DNA from: Flavobacterium endoglycinae
Lineage (GTDB): Bacteria; Bacteroidota; Bacteroidia; Flavobacteriales; Flavobacteriaceae
Length of the DNA stretch: 64,000 nt
Direction: 5' to 3'
NCBI RefSeq assembly: GCF_017352115.1
Contig: NZ_CP071448.1
Location: 744,001-808,000, forward strand
Shown here: positions 14,427-23,036 of the stretch, piece by piece
Position numbering within the stretch: the first letter of the stretch is position 1
Layout of the letters: every line of letters begins with the position of its first letter
The notes under the pieces: generated by a model
What the model saw: the letters and a program-made list of their open reading frames with translations, nothing else
What the model was told of the DNA's origin: nothing
Databases searched by the model: none
Made by a program: the position numbers and the translations under genes

Positions 14427-16328
14427 ATGAACAAATTTGAACAATTAGGATTGAATGAATCGTTACTGAAGGCGATTTTAGATCTAGGATTTGAAAATCC
14501 GTCAGAGGTACAGGAAAAGGCGATTCCCCTATTATTGGAAAAAGACACGGATATGGTTGCGTTGGCTCAAACAGGGACAGGGAAAACAGCAGCTTTCGGT
14601 TTTCCGTTAATCCAAAAAATTGATGCTGACAACAGAAATACACAGGCATTAGTTTTATCGCCAACAAGGGAGCTTTGTTTACAGATTACTAACGAACTTA
14701 AAAACTACTCAAAATACGAAAAAGGTATTAATGTGGTAGCAGTTTACGGAGGAGCTAGTATAACAGAGCAAGCTAGAGAAATTAAAAGAGGAGCACAAAT
14801 TATTGTGGCTACTCCAGGAAGAATGCAAGACATGATTAACAGAGGTTTAGTAAACATTAAAAACATAGATTACTGTGTTCTTGATGAGGCTGACGAAATG
14901 TTAAACATGGGATTCTATGATGACATCGTATCTATCTTATCAGATACTCCAGACGAAAAAAGCACATGGTTGTTCTCTGCAACAATGCCGCAAGAAGTTG
15001 CTAGAATTGCAAAACAATTCATGAGCGAACCATTAGAAATTACTGTTGGAGCTAAAAACTCAGGTTCTTCTACTGTATCTCACGAATTTTATTTAGTAAA
15101 TGCTCGTGACCGTTACGAAGCTTTAAAAAGATTGGCTGATGCTAATCCAGACATTTTTTCTGTAGTTTTCTGCCGTACAAAAAGAGACACTCAGGCTATT
15201 GCCGAGAAATTAATTGAAGACGGATACAGCGCTGCAGCTTTGCACGGAGACTTATCTCAAGCACAACGTGATGGTGTAATGAAATCATTCCGTGGAAGAC
15301 AAATTCAGATGCTTGTTGCTACTGACGTTGCTGCACGTGGAATTGACGTTGATAACGTAACACACGTTGTAAACTACCAATTACCTGATGAAATTGAAAC
15401 ATACAACCACCGTTCTGGACGTACAGGTAGAGCTGGAAAATTAGGAACTTCTATTGTTATAGTTACAAAAAGTGAGTTGCGTAAAATTTCTTCTATTGAG
15501 AGAATCATCAAACAAAAGTTTGTTGAAAAAACTATTCCTTCTGGAATCGAAATCTGCGAAATTCAGTTATTGCACTTAGCAAACAAAATTAAAGATACTG
15601 AGGTTGATCACGAAATTGATAACTATTTACCAGCAATCAACAATGTTCTTGAAGATTTATCGAAAGAAGAGTTGATCAAGAAAATGGTTTCAGTAGAATT
15701 TAACCGTTTCATTACTTACTACAAGAAAAATAGAGATATTTCTGTTCAATCTTCTAGCGAGAGACGTGAAAGAGGTGATGCTGAGCCAAGAGAATTCAAC
15801 AACAACGGAGCAGTTCGTTACTTTGTAAACATTGGTTCAAGAGACAATTTCGACTGGATGTCGTTAAAAGATTACTTAAAGGAAACATTAGACTTAGGTC
15901 GTGACGATGTTTTCAAAGTAGATGTAAAAGAAGGATTCTCTTTCTTCAACACTGATCCAGAGCATACTGATAAAGTAATGGACATCTTAAACAATACTCA
16001 GTTAGAAGGACGTCGCATTAATGTTGAGATTTCTAAAAATGACGGTGGCGGAAGACGCGATCACAACAACCGTGGCGGAAGACGTAATTCTGGAGGAGAT
16101 TCAAGAAGAGACGGAAACTTTGCTCCAAGACGTGAAGGCGGATTTAGAAGCGATAGAAATTCTTCTAGAGATGGAGGTTCTCGTGACGGAGGTTTCAGAG
16201 GCGACAGAAATTCTTCTTCTAGAAAAGAAGGAGGTTTCAGAAGAAACGAAGGAGGTTCTGATAGAGCTCCAAGACGTTCCGAAAGCTTCGGGGATTCATC
16301 AAGACCAAGAAGACCAAGAAGAGATTAA
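14427..16328 (+). CDS. DEAD-box ATP-dependent RNA helicase with DbpA-type RNA-binding domain and RGG-rich tail
   Basis: A 633-aa RNA helicase of the DeaD/CsdA type. Motifs in order: Q motif near ENPSEVQEKAI, Walker A AQTGTGKT (47-54), PTRELCLQI, DEAD (153-156), SAT (184-186), and HRSGRTGRAG in the second RecA domain. A DbpA-like RNA-binding domain follows (~465-540, VRYFVNIGSRDNFDW). The last ~95 residues are an Arg/Gly/Asp-rich tail with GGFR, RRDGN and RDGG repeats, likely to bind RNA and promote condensation. Probable roles are ribosome assembly and cold adaptation. The start is the ATG at 14427, after the TAATTTTG element; an upstream in-frame start at 14403 overlaps that element. A strong terminator follows. 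Confidence 0.93.
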   Translation: MNKFEQLGLNESLLKAILDLGFENPSEVQEKAIPLLLEKDTDMVALAQTGTGKTAAFGFPLIQKIDADNRNTQALVLSPTRELCLQITNELKNYSKYEKGINVVAVYGGASITEQAREIKRGAQIIVATPGRMQDMINRGLVNIKNIDYCVLDEADEMLNMGFYDDIVSILSDTPDEKSTWLFSATMPQEVARIAKQFMSEPLEITVGAKNSGSSTVSHEFYLVNARDRYEALKRLADANPDIFSVVFCRTKRDTQAIAEKLIEDGYSAAALHGDLSQAQRDGVMKSFRGRQIQMLVATDVAARGIDVDNVTHVVNYQLPDEIETYNHRSGRTGRAGKLGTSIVIVTKSELRKISSIERIIKQKFVEKTIPSGIEICEIQLLHLANKIKDTEVDHEIDNYLPAINNVLEDLSKEELIKKMVSVEFNRFITYYKKNRDISVQSSSERRERGDAEPREFNNNGAVRYFVNIGSRDNFDWMSLKDYLKETLDLGRDDVFKVDVKEGFSFFNTDPEHTDKVMDILNNTQLEGRRINVEISKNDGGGRRDHNNRGGRRNSGGDSRRDGNFAPRREGGFRSDRNSSRDGGSRDGGFRGDRNSSSRKEGGFRRNEGGSDRAPRRSESFGDSSRPRRPRRD

Positions 16329-16351
16329 ATTTATTTAATCCCTTAAAATAC

Positions 16352-16389
16352 AAATCCCAAATTCCAGATATAATTGGAATTTGGGATTT
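16352..16389 (+). terminator. Strong hairpin terminator of the helicase gene
   Basis: A 15-bp perfect stem (16352-16366 with 16375-16389) followed by a T run. Confidence 0.9.
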
Positions 16390-16450
16390 TTTCTTATATC
16401 TAACAATGTTATCAATGCCTTTGTTAATTTTCTTATAATTATATTGATAG

Positions 16451-16519
16451 ACTGCGAAATATTTAATCTCGATTTACTACTTTTAGTGCTTTAAATCAGG
16501 ATATGAAATATTTCGCAGT
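16451..16519. repeat. 14-bp perfect inverted repeat flanking a start codon
   Basis: ACTGCGAAATATTT (16451-16464) is the exact reverse complement of 16506-16519, the bases directly after the ATG (16503-16505) of the next gene. The spacer is 41 bp. If transcribed, the arms would pair codons 2-6 with the leader; as DNA it could be an operator. Confidence 0.75.
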
Positions 16520-17276
16520 TTTCTTTTTTTTACTATTCTCTACGATCACTTTTGCGCAGGACAACGAATCTACTACACCGCAAAGGGTTTCGGGTTATAT
16601 TATAAACGATGATAGTAAACAACCTCTTCCAAATGTAAATATCATTAACACCAACAAAGTGCGCGGTGCAAAATCAGATGCAAAAGGGTATTTTGAAATT
16701 GATGTACAGCCAAATGATACTATCCATTTTTCTCTTTTAGGGTTTCAATCCCTCCGAATTAGAGTAACAAATGACTGGATTAAAAATAAAGTAACTCGAA
16801 TTCAGCTTACCGAAAAAGCAATTGCGCTTGAAGAGGTTATTATTGCTCCTTTCAGTTTAACAGGATATCTTGAAATCGATTCTAAATTAATTCCAACCAA
16901 AGAAAATTACCGTTACAGTATTTCGGGTCTAACACAAGGTTACGAGGCCGGCGAATATTCTCCAAATGCTTTTGGTAAAGTATTAGGTTCTATTTTCAAC
17001 CCTGCAGATATGTTGTACAATTTCTTTGGAAAAAATGGAAAAGAGCTCAAAAAACTCAAGGATATGAAAAAAGACGATACGATTAGAAACCTTTTGGAAA
17101 CGAAATACGATCGCGAAACTATAGCAGTACTATTAGGAATTAGTAAAGATGAAATTCCTGAAATTTTACAGCGATGTAGTTATTCAGATGCCTTTATCCA
17201 AACCGCAAATGACTTACAAATATTAGATGCCATCAGCGGATGCTACGAACAATATAAAGTACTGAAACGTAATTAG
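16503..17276 (+). CDS. Exported protein with CarboxypepD_reg-like domain
   Basis: A 257-aa protein with signal peptide (to ~TFAQ, residue 19) and an N-terminal beta-sandwich (~27-105): RVSGYIINDDSKQPLPNVNI, then GAKSDAKGYFEIDV and LLGFQSLRI. This is the CarboxypepD_reg-like module that begins many TonB-dependent receptors. Here no TonB plug or barrel follows; the C-terminal ~150 residues are a soluble region with no family I recognise. Such stand-alone proteins are common in Flavobacterium and their job is unknown. A 14-bp inverted repeat overlaps the start of the gene, and a 17-bp-stem terminator follows. Confidence 0.75.
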   Translation: MKYFAVFFFLLFSTITFAQDNESTTPQRVSGYIINDDSKQPLPNVNIINTNKVRGAKSDAKGYFEIDVQPNDTIHFSLLGFQSLRIRVTNDWIKNKVTRIQLTEKAIALEEVIIAPFSLTGYLEIDSKLIPTKENYRYSISGLTQGYEAGEYSPNAFGKVLGSIFNPADMLYNFFGKNGKELKKLKDMKKDDTIRNLLETKYDRETIAVLLGISKDEIPEILQRCSYSDAFIQTANDLQILDAISGCYEQYKVLKRN

Positions 17277-17284
17277 AGAGTTTT

Positions 17285-17475
17285 TAGTCACGGTATTCAG
17301 TATTCAGTATTCAGTCGCAGTATACGATGATCAGTTATAAAAAAAGAGAGCAATCATAATGATTAATGATTGCTCTCTTTTTTAGTTTTCAGTCACAGTT
17401 TTCAGTTTCGCAAAGCTGAGCACTCAGACCATAAACTGTGACTAAATACTGTATACTGAGACTGAATACTGTAAA
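17285..17475. repeat. Intergenic CAGTATTCAGT-type repeats
   Basis: Copies of TATTCAGTATTCAGT near 17298-17322 face complementary ACTGAATACTG and ACTGTGACTAAATACTG near 17442-17471, on either side of the terminator. It looks like a decayed dispersed intergenic repeat. Confidence 0.5.
17341..17382. terminator. Hairpin terminator, 17-bp stem
   Basis: AAAAAGAGAGCAATCAT (17341-17357) pairs perfectly with 17366-17382. It is symmetric, so it may serve both the exported-protein gene and pepD. Confidence 0.9.
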
Positions 17476-17476
17476 C

Positions 17477-18937
17477 TTATTTAACCGGTATATTCGAAAG
17501 AATTTCCAACACAAATTTCCAATATTTTTGAGCAGATGAAATACTTGCTCTTTCATCAGGAGAGTGAGCTCCGTGAATAGTTGGACCAAAAGAAATCATA
17601 TCCATATCAGGATAATTTGTTCCTAAAATTCCACATTCTAAACCTGCGTGACAAGCTACCACTTTGGGTTGTTCACCGTTTTGTTTTTCGTAAATATCTT
17701 TTAAAACTTCTAATATTTCAGAATTTACATTTGGAGTCCATCCTGGGTAAGAACCAGAAAGTTCTACTTCACAGCCTACTAATTCAAAAGCAGAACGTAA
17801 AGAATTTGCTAAATCAAATTTTGACGATTCAACAGAAGATCTTGTCAAACATCCCACTAATATTTCTCCGTCTTTAATAACTACACGGGCAATGTTATTT
17901 GAAGTTTCAACTAAATCGGCCATATCAGCGCTCATTTTGTAAACTCCGTTATGAGCTGCGTAAATAGCTCTTATAATACCTTCTTGAACACCTAAATCCA
18001 TTACTTTTTCAGGTAAATCGCTCTTTACAATTTCAATAGACAGGTTGGGTTCAGTTGTTTTGTATTCTGCTTTAATATCCGAAATTATCTCCTGCATGTC
18101 ATACACATACGCTTCATCAAACATCTGAGAAATAATAACTTTAGCAGTACTTTCTCTCGGAATCGCATTTCTAAGACTTCCACCGTTAATTTCAGTAATC
18201 TGTAAACCAAAATTTTCAAAACCGTCAAATAATAAACGATTCATGATTTTATTGGCATTCCCTAAACCTTTATGAATATCCATTCCAGAATGCCCGCCGT
18301 TTAAACCTTTTACGGTAATAGTATATCCAACAGAACCTTCAGGAACTTCTTCTTCGTTATAATTTCTTGTTGCTGTTACATCAATTCCTCCCGCGCATCC
18401 AATATCAATTTCGTCATCTTCTTCAGTATCTAAATTCAAAAGAATCTGACCTTGTAAAATTCCGCCTTTAAGATTTAAAGCTCCTGTCATTCCCGTTTCT
18501 TCATCAATTGTGAACAAAGCTTCGATTGCTGGATGCGGAATATCTTTACTTTCTAAAATCGCCATAATAGTCGCTACTCCCAGCCCATTATCAGCTCCAA
18601 GAGTTGTTCCTTTTGCACGAACCCAGTCACCATCCACATACATATCGATTCCCTGCGTATCGAAATCAAAAACAGTATCGGCATTTTTTTGGTGCACCAT
18701 ATCAAGGTGACCCTGCATTACTATTGGCTTACGGTTTTCCATCCCAGGAGTTGCTGGTTTTCTTATGATTACGTTTCTAATTTCGTCTTCAAAAGTTTCT
18801 AAACCTAAACTGTTACCAAAGTTTTTCATAAACTCAATAACACGTTCTTCTTTTTTAGACGGACGCGGAACGACATTTAAATCTGCGAATTTATTCCAAA
18901 GTGCTTTTGGCTCCAGATTTCTTACTTCTTGACTCAT
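17477..18937 (-). CDS. pepD: Aminoacyl-histidine dipeptidase (M20 family, PepD)
   Basis: A 486-aa cytoplasmic zinc peptidase that cleaves Xaa-His dipeptides such as carnosine-like substrates. Visible motifs are the first metal His in MQGHLDMVHQ, the bridging Asp in LGADNGLGVA, the catalytic Glu in DEETGMTGAL, HSGMDIHKGLGNAN in the dimerisation lid, CHAGLECG and the last metal His in IHGAHSPDER. Length matches PepD (~485). The start at 18937 (MSQEVRNL) is preferred to 18961; a TAACTTTG element lies upstream at 18972-18979. Monocistronic. Confidence 0.93.
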   Translation of the reverse strand: MSQEVRNLEPKALWNKFADLNVVPRPSKKEERVIEFMKNFGNSLGLETFEDEIRNVIIRKPATPGMENRKPIVMQGHLDMVHQKNADTVFDFDTQGIDMYVDGDWVRAKGTTLGADNGLGVATIMAILESKDIPHPAIEALFTIDEETGMTGALNLKGGILQGQILLNLDTEEDDEIDIGCAGGIDVTATRNYNEEEVPEGSVGYTITVKGLNGGHSGMDIHKGLGNANKIMNRLLFDGFENFGLQITEINGGSLRNAIPRESTAKVIISQMFDEAYVYDMQEIISDIKAEYKTTEPNLSIEIVKSDLPEKVMDLGVQEGIIRAIYAAHNGVYKMSADMADLVETSNNIARVVIKDGEILVGCLTRSSVESSKFDLANSLRSAFELVGCEVELSGSYPGWTPNVNSEILEVLKDIYEKQNGEQPKVVACHAGLECGILGTNYPDMDMISFGPTIHGAHSPDERASISSAQKYWKFVLEILSNIPVK

Positions 18938-18971
18938 TATGTTTTGTTTGAAGTTTAACAATTAAGAATGT

Positions 18972-18979
18972 CAAAGTTA
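18972..18979 (-). promoter_or_regulatory. -7 promoter element (TAACTTTG) of pepD
   Basis: Minus-strand match to TAnnTTTG, ~35 bp upstream of the ATG at 18937. Confidence 0.45.
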
Positions 18980-19058
18980 CAAAGTTTAATTTCTATTTTG
19001 CCACTATTTTTTTTGAAAACCAGTATTAAAACAGATAAAAACAATGATCTAATTTTTT

Positions 19059-19937
19059 TTAAATTTCAATAGTTTTTTGAGAAACACTTATTCCTTTTCC
19101 TCCTGCCATAAGTTTTGTAATTTGTTCATTTTGTATAGTTAAATCAACATATATCAAACTTGGAGATGGAATAGACATAAAATTCCCCTGTTCTATTAGA
19201 AAACTATTTTTCTTACTATTTAATTTATCATATAAAAAACAAGCCAAAGGTCCAGCCGCCATTCCTGTTCCAGATTCTTCTTCGATACCATATCTAGGAG
19301 CAAACATTCTTGTTGTTGCATCACTTTCAGAATTTTCACTATTGGTAAAAACATAATATCCTATTAAATCTAAATCGTTACTGATATCATTAATCAAATC
19401 GAAATTAGGTTTTATTTTTTTTAGAATTTCTGAATTTAATACAGGAATAATAACAAACGAGTTTCCTGTATTTACCAACGAAATTGGCGCATTCTCAATA
19501 AGATCATTTTCATTTAAGGATAAAGATTCTAGAATTAATTTTCTTTTTTCTGAAACATCAACATATTTTGGTGCTTGTTGCTCCATAAATGCGAGCTCTC
19601 CTTTCAGAATGATTTCTTTTATTCCATCTATGGTTTCTTTTGAAGATTGAAAACCATTTATTTTATTCAACTGGCTTAAATGAGAAAAAGCTGCAATTGT
19701 CGCATGACCACAATGGGCGATTTGTCTGTTTGGAGTAAAAAAATCGAGTTTAAAATCTGCTTTAGCTGATTTCGAAACGAAGGCTGTTTCAGACAATCCA
19801 ACTTTTGCAGCAATAAGCAGTTTTTCTTCATTTGTTAAATCATCAGCATCAAGAACTACGCCTGCTGGATTACCTCCTTTGTTTTCACGAACAAAAGCAT
19901 TTACTATTTGTACGTTAACTTTTTTAAGTTTATTCAT
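19059..19937 (-). CDS. PhzF-family isomerase/epimerase-like protein
   Basis: A 292-aa protein of the PhzF (diaminopimelate epimerase-like) fold. Conserved elements are NPAGVVL near the N-terminus, GLSETAFV with the catalytic Glu equivalent, RQIAHCGHATIAA and the C-terminal EEESGTGMAAGPLA phosphate/carboxylate loop. Outside phenazine clusters these enzymes have undefined substrates, and no phenazine genes are near. The start at 19937 is chosen to place NVQIVNAFV at the usual distance; the frame extends to 19976. It lies 69 bp downstream of an ECF sigma factor gene on the same strand and may share its transcript. Confidence 0.88.
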   Translation of the reverse strand: MNKLKKVNVQIVNAFVRENKGGNPAGVVLDADDLTNEEKLLIAAKVGLSETAFVSKSAKADFKLDFFTPNRQIAHCGHATIAAFSHLSQLNKINGFQSSKETIDGIKEIILKGELAFMEQQAPKYVDVSEKRKLILESLSLNENDLIENAPISLVNTGNSFVIIPVLNSEILKKIKPNFDLINDISNDLDLIGYYVFTNSENSESDATTRMFAPRYGIEEESGTGMAAGPLACFLYDKLNSKKNSFLIEQGNFMSIPSPSLIYVDLTIQNEQITKLMAGGKGISVSQKTIEI

Positions 19938-20006
19938 GTTTTGCAATTTTGAATTAATTATACATTCATAAACCATAGACGCAGTATATCGTAAAAAGAC
20001 GCAAAA

Positions 20007-20522
20007 TTATTGTAAAGAAAAATCATCAAGATTCATTTCATCTTTATTCTTGCAATTTAAGACTTGTGTTTTTACTTTTTCTTTTCCTCTCTGAACTCTT
20101 GATTTAGCGCCAGAATGAGATATTCCAAGATATTCGGCTAATTCAATTTGAGAAAAATCTTTTAGAATAGTAAGCAATAAAGCTTGTTTGTATTTATCAG
20201 GAAGATTATTTATTTTACTATTAATGCAATCAGACAATCTCGAAAAATCTAAATCTACTTCATCTTCCGCCATGTCATTATTATCAAGAAATAAAACTGA
20301 ATTATTTTTTCGAAAATGATCGATAACACTATTTCTTGTAATTTGATATACCCACGAAGTTAACTTCGAAGAATCCTTTAAAGTGTGAACGTTCAACTGA
20401 ATCTTCAAAAAAACATCCTGCAATATATCTTCACTTATCTCTTTGTTCTTTACTTTCAAAAAAATAAATTTTTGAAGTTCTAGATGAAAATCTTTCCATA
20501 TATTTTGAATTTCATTTTTCAT
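20007..20522 (-). CDS. ECF-type RNA polymerase sigma factor (SigZ-like)
   Basis: A 171-aa sigma-70 family factor. Region 2 (~8-80) contains ISEDILQDVFLKI and TSWVYQITRNSVIDHFR; region 4 (~108-155) contains LPDKYKQALLLT, SQIELAEYLGISHSGAKSRVQRG. The start (IWKDFHLELQKFI) and a Cys-containing tail (LNCKNKDEMN) resemble Bacillus SigZ. No anti-sigma gene is adjacent; a phzF gene follows on the same strand. The target promoters are unknown. Confidence 0.88.
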   Translation of the reverse strand: MKNEIQNIWKDFHLELQKFIFLKVKNKEISEDILQDVFLKIQLNVHTLKDSSKLTSWVYQITRNSVIDHFRKNNSVLFLDNNDMAEDEVDLDFSRLSDCINSKINNLPDKYKQALLLTILKDFSQIELAEYLGISHSGAKSRVQRGKEKVKTQVLNCKNKDEMNLDDFSLQ

Positions 20523-20622
20523 GTTCTTCCCTTTTACATACTACAAAACTATATATGCAAAAATAATGATAAAAAGAGTACAAAATAGTTTATTATATTT
20601 ACGATAATTATATTCTTTTAAA

Positions 20623-21687
20623 ATGTTAAAACGAAAATACATCCTGCCTTTATTTCTTTTAGTTCAGATCATTTTTTACAAAATACTTCCGTTTTTTCCG
20701 GATTTCGTAGAAGGTTTTTACAGCAACAATCTCTACATTCGAATTTCGCATTTTTCAAGATCTGTTTTAGGAAGATTTCCATTTTCGGTTGGCGATTGCA
20801 TTTATGCGATTTTGATTTTATCCATTATTAGCTGGTTTTGGAAGATTCGAAAAACATGGAAAACAGATTGGAAAGACCATCTTTTAAAAATAACAGGCAA
20901 AATTTCTGTTTTTTATTTTTTCTTTCACCTGCTTTGGGCGTTTAATTATTATCGTGAGCCTCTTTTCCAAAAAATGGATATTAAAAGAGAATATACAGAT
21001 GCCGAATTATTAGTTTTTACCAAAAAATTAATTGCAAAAACTAATGAAATTCAGCTGAAAATAACAAAAAATGACAGCGCAAAAATTGTTCTTCCGTATT
21101 ATCAGAAAGAAGTGTTCACAATGAATGTAAACGGATATAACAATCTATCAAAAGAGCATCCATATTTTAAATATGAGATTTTAAGCGTTAAGCCATCCTT
21201 ATTCAGCGTGCCATTGACTTATATGGGTTTTGGTGGTTATTTAAATCCGTTTACCAATGAAGCTCAGGTTAATGATTTATTGCCAATGTATAATTTTCCG
21301 CTTACGAGTGCTCACGAAATGGCACATCAAATTGGTTTTGCCAGCGAAAGCGAATGTAATTTCATTGGCGTTTTGGCTTGTGTAAACAACGACAATTTGT
21401 ATTTTCAATATTCGGGTTATAGTTTTGCTTTGCGCTATTGCCTTAGTATTTGGAAATTTAAAAATGAAAAACTGTTTGACCAGTTAAAAAAACAAGTAAA
21501 CGTTGGAATTTTGAAAAATTATCAGGAAAGTCAGGATTTCTGGAAAAAATACGACACTTTTATCGATGAAGGTTTTCATTTTTTATATGATAGTTTCCTG
21601 AAAACCAACAATCAAAAAGACGGCATGGAAAGTTACAGTAAGTTTATTGACCTGATGGTGAATTATTACAAAACCAGAGAATTATAA
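20623..21687 (+). CDS. DUF3810 family membrane protein with zinc peptidase-like motif
   Basis: A 354-aa protein with about three N-terminal transmembrane helices (~6-22, ~62-80, ~95-115) and a C-terminal domain carrying SAHEMAHQIGFASE. The HEMAH (231-235) plus nearby Glu is a gluzincin-like HExxH arrangement, so it may be a membrane-bound metallopeptidase. That function is inferred from the motif only. DUF3810 is common in Bacteroidota and Firmicutes. It is divergent from the SigZ-like gene and lies 95 bp before a second ECF sigma gene. Confidence 0.82.
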   Translation: MLKRKYILPLFLLVQIIFYKILPFFPDFVEGFYSNNLYIRISHFSRSVLGRFPFSVGDCIYAILILSIISWFWKIRKTWKTDWKDHLLKITGKISVFYFFFHLLWAFNYYREPLFQKMDIKREYTDAELLVFTKKLIAKTNEIQLKITKNDSAKIVLPYYQKEVFTMNVNGYNNLSKEHPYFKYEILSVKPSLFSVPLTYMGFGGYLNPFTNEAQVNDLLPMYNFPLTSAHEMAHQIGFASESECNFIGVLACVNNDNLYFQYSGYSFALRYCLSIWKFKNEKLFDQLKKQVNVGILKNYQESQDFWKKYDTFIDEGFHFLYDSFLKTNNQKDGMESYSKFIDLMVNYYKTREL

Positions 21688-21781
21688 TTTTTTATTAGAT
21701 AGCTATAAATTGATTTAATCTTTAGTAAAAAAATTAAATTCCAACTGTAACAAAAATGATTTCAATACTACTAATACTTTT

Positions 21782-22276
21782 ATGAGCGAAAATCTAGAAC
21801 AGTCATTTGTTGCGCAATTGCAGGCAAATCAGAATATAATCCACAAGATTTGTAGATTATATACTGCCGGTGAAGACGCACATAAAGATTTGTTTCAGGA
21901 AATTACCATTCAGCTCTGGAAGGCTTATCCAAAATTTAGAGGCGACAGCAAGTTCTCAACCTGGACATACCGTGTAGCCTTAAATACTGCCATTACCTTA
22001 TACCGTAAAACCAAAAGAACCATATCTACCGTAGATTATGAAAGTCATCAGCATTTTGTAAAAGATGTTGATTACAACTATGAAGAGGAGGAACAGATAA
22101 AATTGATGTACAAAGCTGTTTACCAACTTAATGACATCGAAAAAGCATTAGTGTTTATGTATTTAGAAGACAAAGATTATCAAGAAATAGCCGAAACTTT
22201 AGGTATCAGCGAAGTAAATGCCCGCGTGAAAATGAACCGAATTAAAGGAAAGCTGAAAAAAATATTAAATCCTTAA
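21782..22276 (+). CDS. ECF-type RNA polymerase sigma factor
   Basis: A 164-aa sigma factor: region 2 around AHKDLFQEITIQLWKAYPKF and TWTYRVALNTAITLYRK, region 4 around LNDIEKALVFMYLEDKDYQEIAETLGIS and ARVKMNRIKGKLK. The downstream gene starts 9 bp after its stop and encodes a membrane protein, the usual arrangement of an ECF factor with its regulator. Confidence 0.9.
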   Translation: MSENLEQSFVAQLQANQNIIHKICRLYTAGEDAHKDLFQEITIQLWKAYPKFRGDSKFSTWTYRVALNTAITLYRKTKRTISTVDYESHQHFVKDVDYNYEEEEQIKLMYKAVYQLNDIEKALVFMYLEDKDYQEIAETLGISEVNARVKMNRIKGKLKKILNP

Positions 22277-22284
22277 ATTGTATT

Positions 22285-22917
22285 ATGAAAGAACTGGATT
22301 TACTAAAAAAAGACTGGAAAAAGAACTCGGATTCTTTTCAACAAATTTCTGAAAAAGAAATCTACAAAATGATTCACAAGAAATCATCTTCTATTGTAAA
22401 ATGGATTTTGATTATCAGCATTTTAGAGATTTCATTTTGGACGTTTTCTAATATTTTCATTAATACTGATGATGTTCTTAGAAAAATCAATCATCCAGAA
22501 ATTGTAACGACACTTGAATATTTAACGTATTTTAATTATTTAGTGGGTCTTGTCTTTGTATTTATCTTCTATAAAAACTACACGACGATTTCGACAACTG
22601 TCGCTACCAAATCGTTAATGAGTGCGATTTTAAGAACTCGTAAAACGGTACAATATTATGTATGGTACAATCTGGGAATGATTGTAGTGACCTCTATTTT
22701 AAGTTTCTTTATTGCTTTTGTCTACAATCCTGATATGGCTTTTTTAAGAGATAAATTAGCCTTAAGCGGAAAAGCGATGTTTACCACAATAGGGATATTA
22801 CTATTGGTAATATTAGGTTTCTTTGGATTGTTCTGGTGTTTCTACAGATTATTATACGGAACTCTGTTACGCAGATTGTATGTGAATTATAAAGAGCTGA
22901 AGAAGATTGATTTTTAA
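22285..22917 (+). CDS. Four-helix membrane protein, probable anti-sigma partner
   Basis: A 210-aa protein with a short cytoplasmic N-terminus (MKELDLLKKDWKKN...EIYKMIHKKSSS, ~1-35) and about four transmembrane helices (~37-58, ~82-102, ~127-150, ~168-192). There is no classical zinc anti-sigma motif. The tight linkage to the ECF sigma gene (8 bp between stop and start) and the basic cytoplasmic head suggest it holds the sigma factor at the membrane (inference). Homologues in Flavobacterium carry unrelated automatic names, which I do not trust. Confidence 0.65.
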   Translation: MKELDLLKKDWKKNSDSFQQISEKEIYKMIHKKSSSIVKWILIISILEISFWTFSNIFINTDDVLRKINHPEIVTTLEYLTYFNYLVGLVFVFIFYKNYTTISTTVATKSLMSAILRTRKTVQYYVWYNLGMIVVTSILSFFIAFVYNPDMAFLRDKLALSGKAMFTTIGILLLVILGFFGLFWCFYRLLYGTLLRRLYVNYKELKKIDF

Positions 22918-23036
22918 TTAAGTTCTGAGATACCCTAAGATACTAAGGCGCTAAGTTTTTTTTAGTGGCAAAGGAACAAAGGTTTAAAGGCGATTTGACT
23001 TAAAAAAATAAATCTAAAATCAGAAATCTAAAATTT

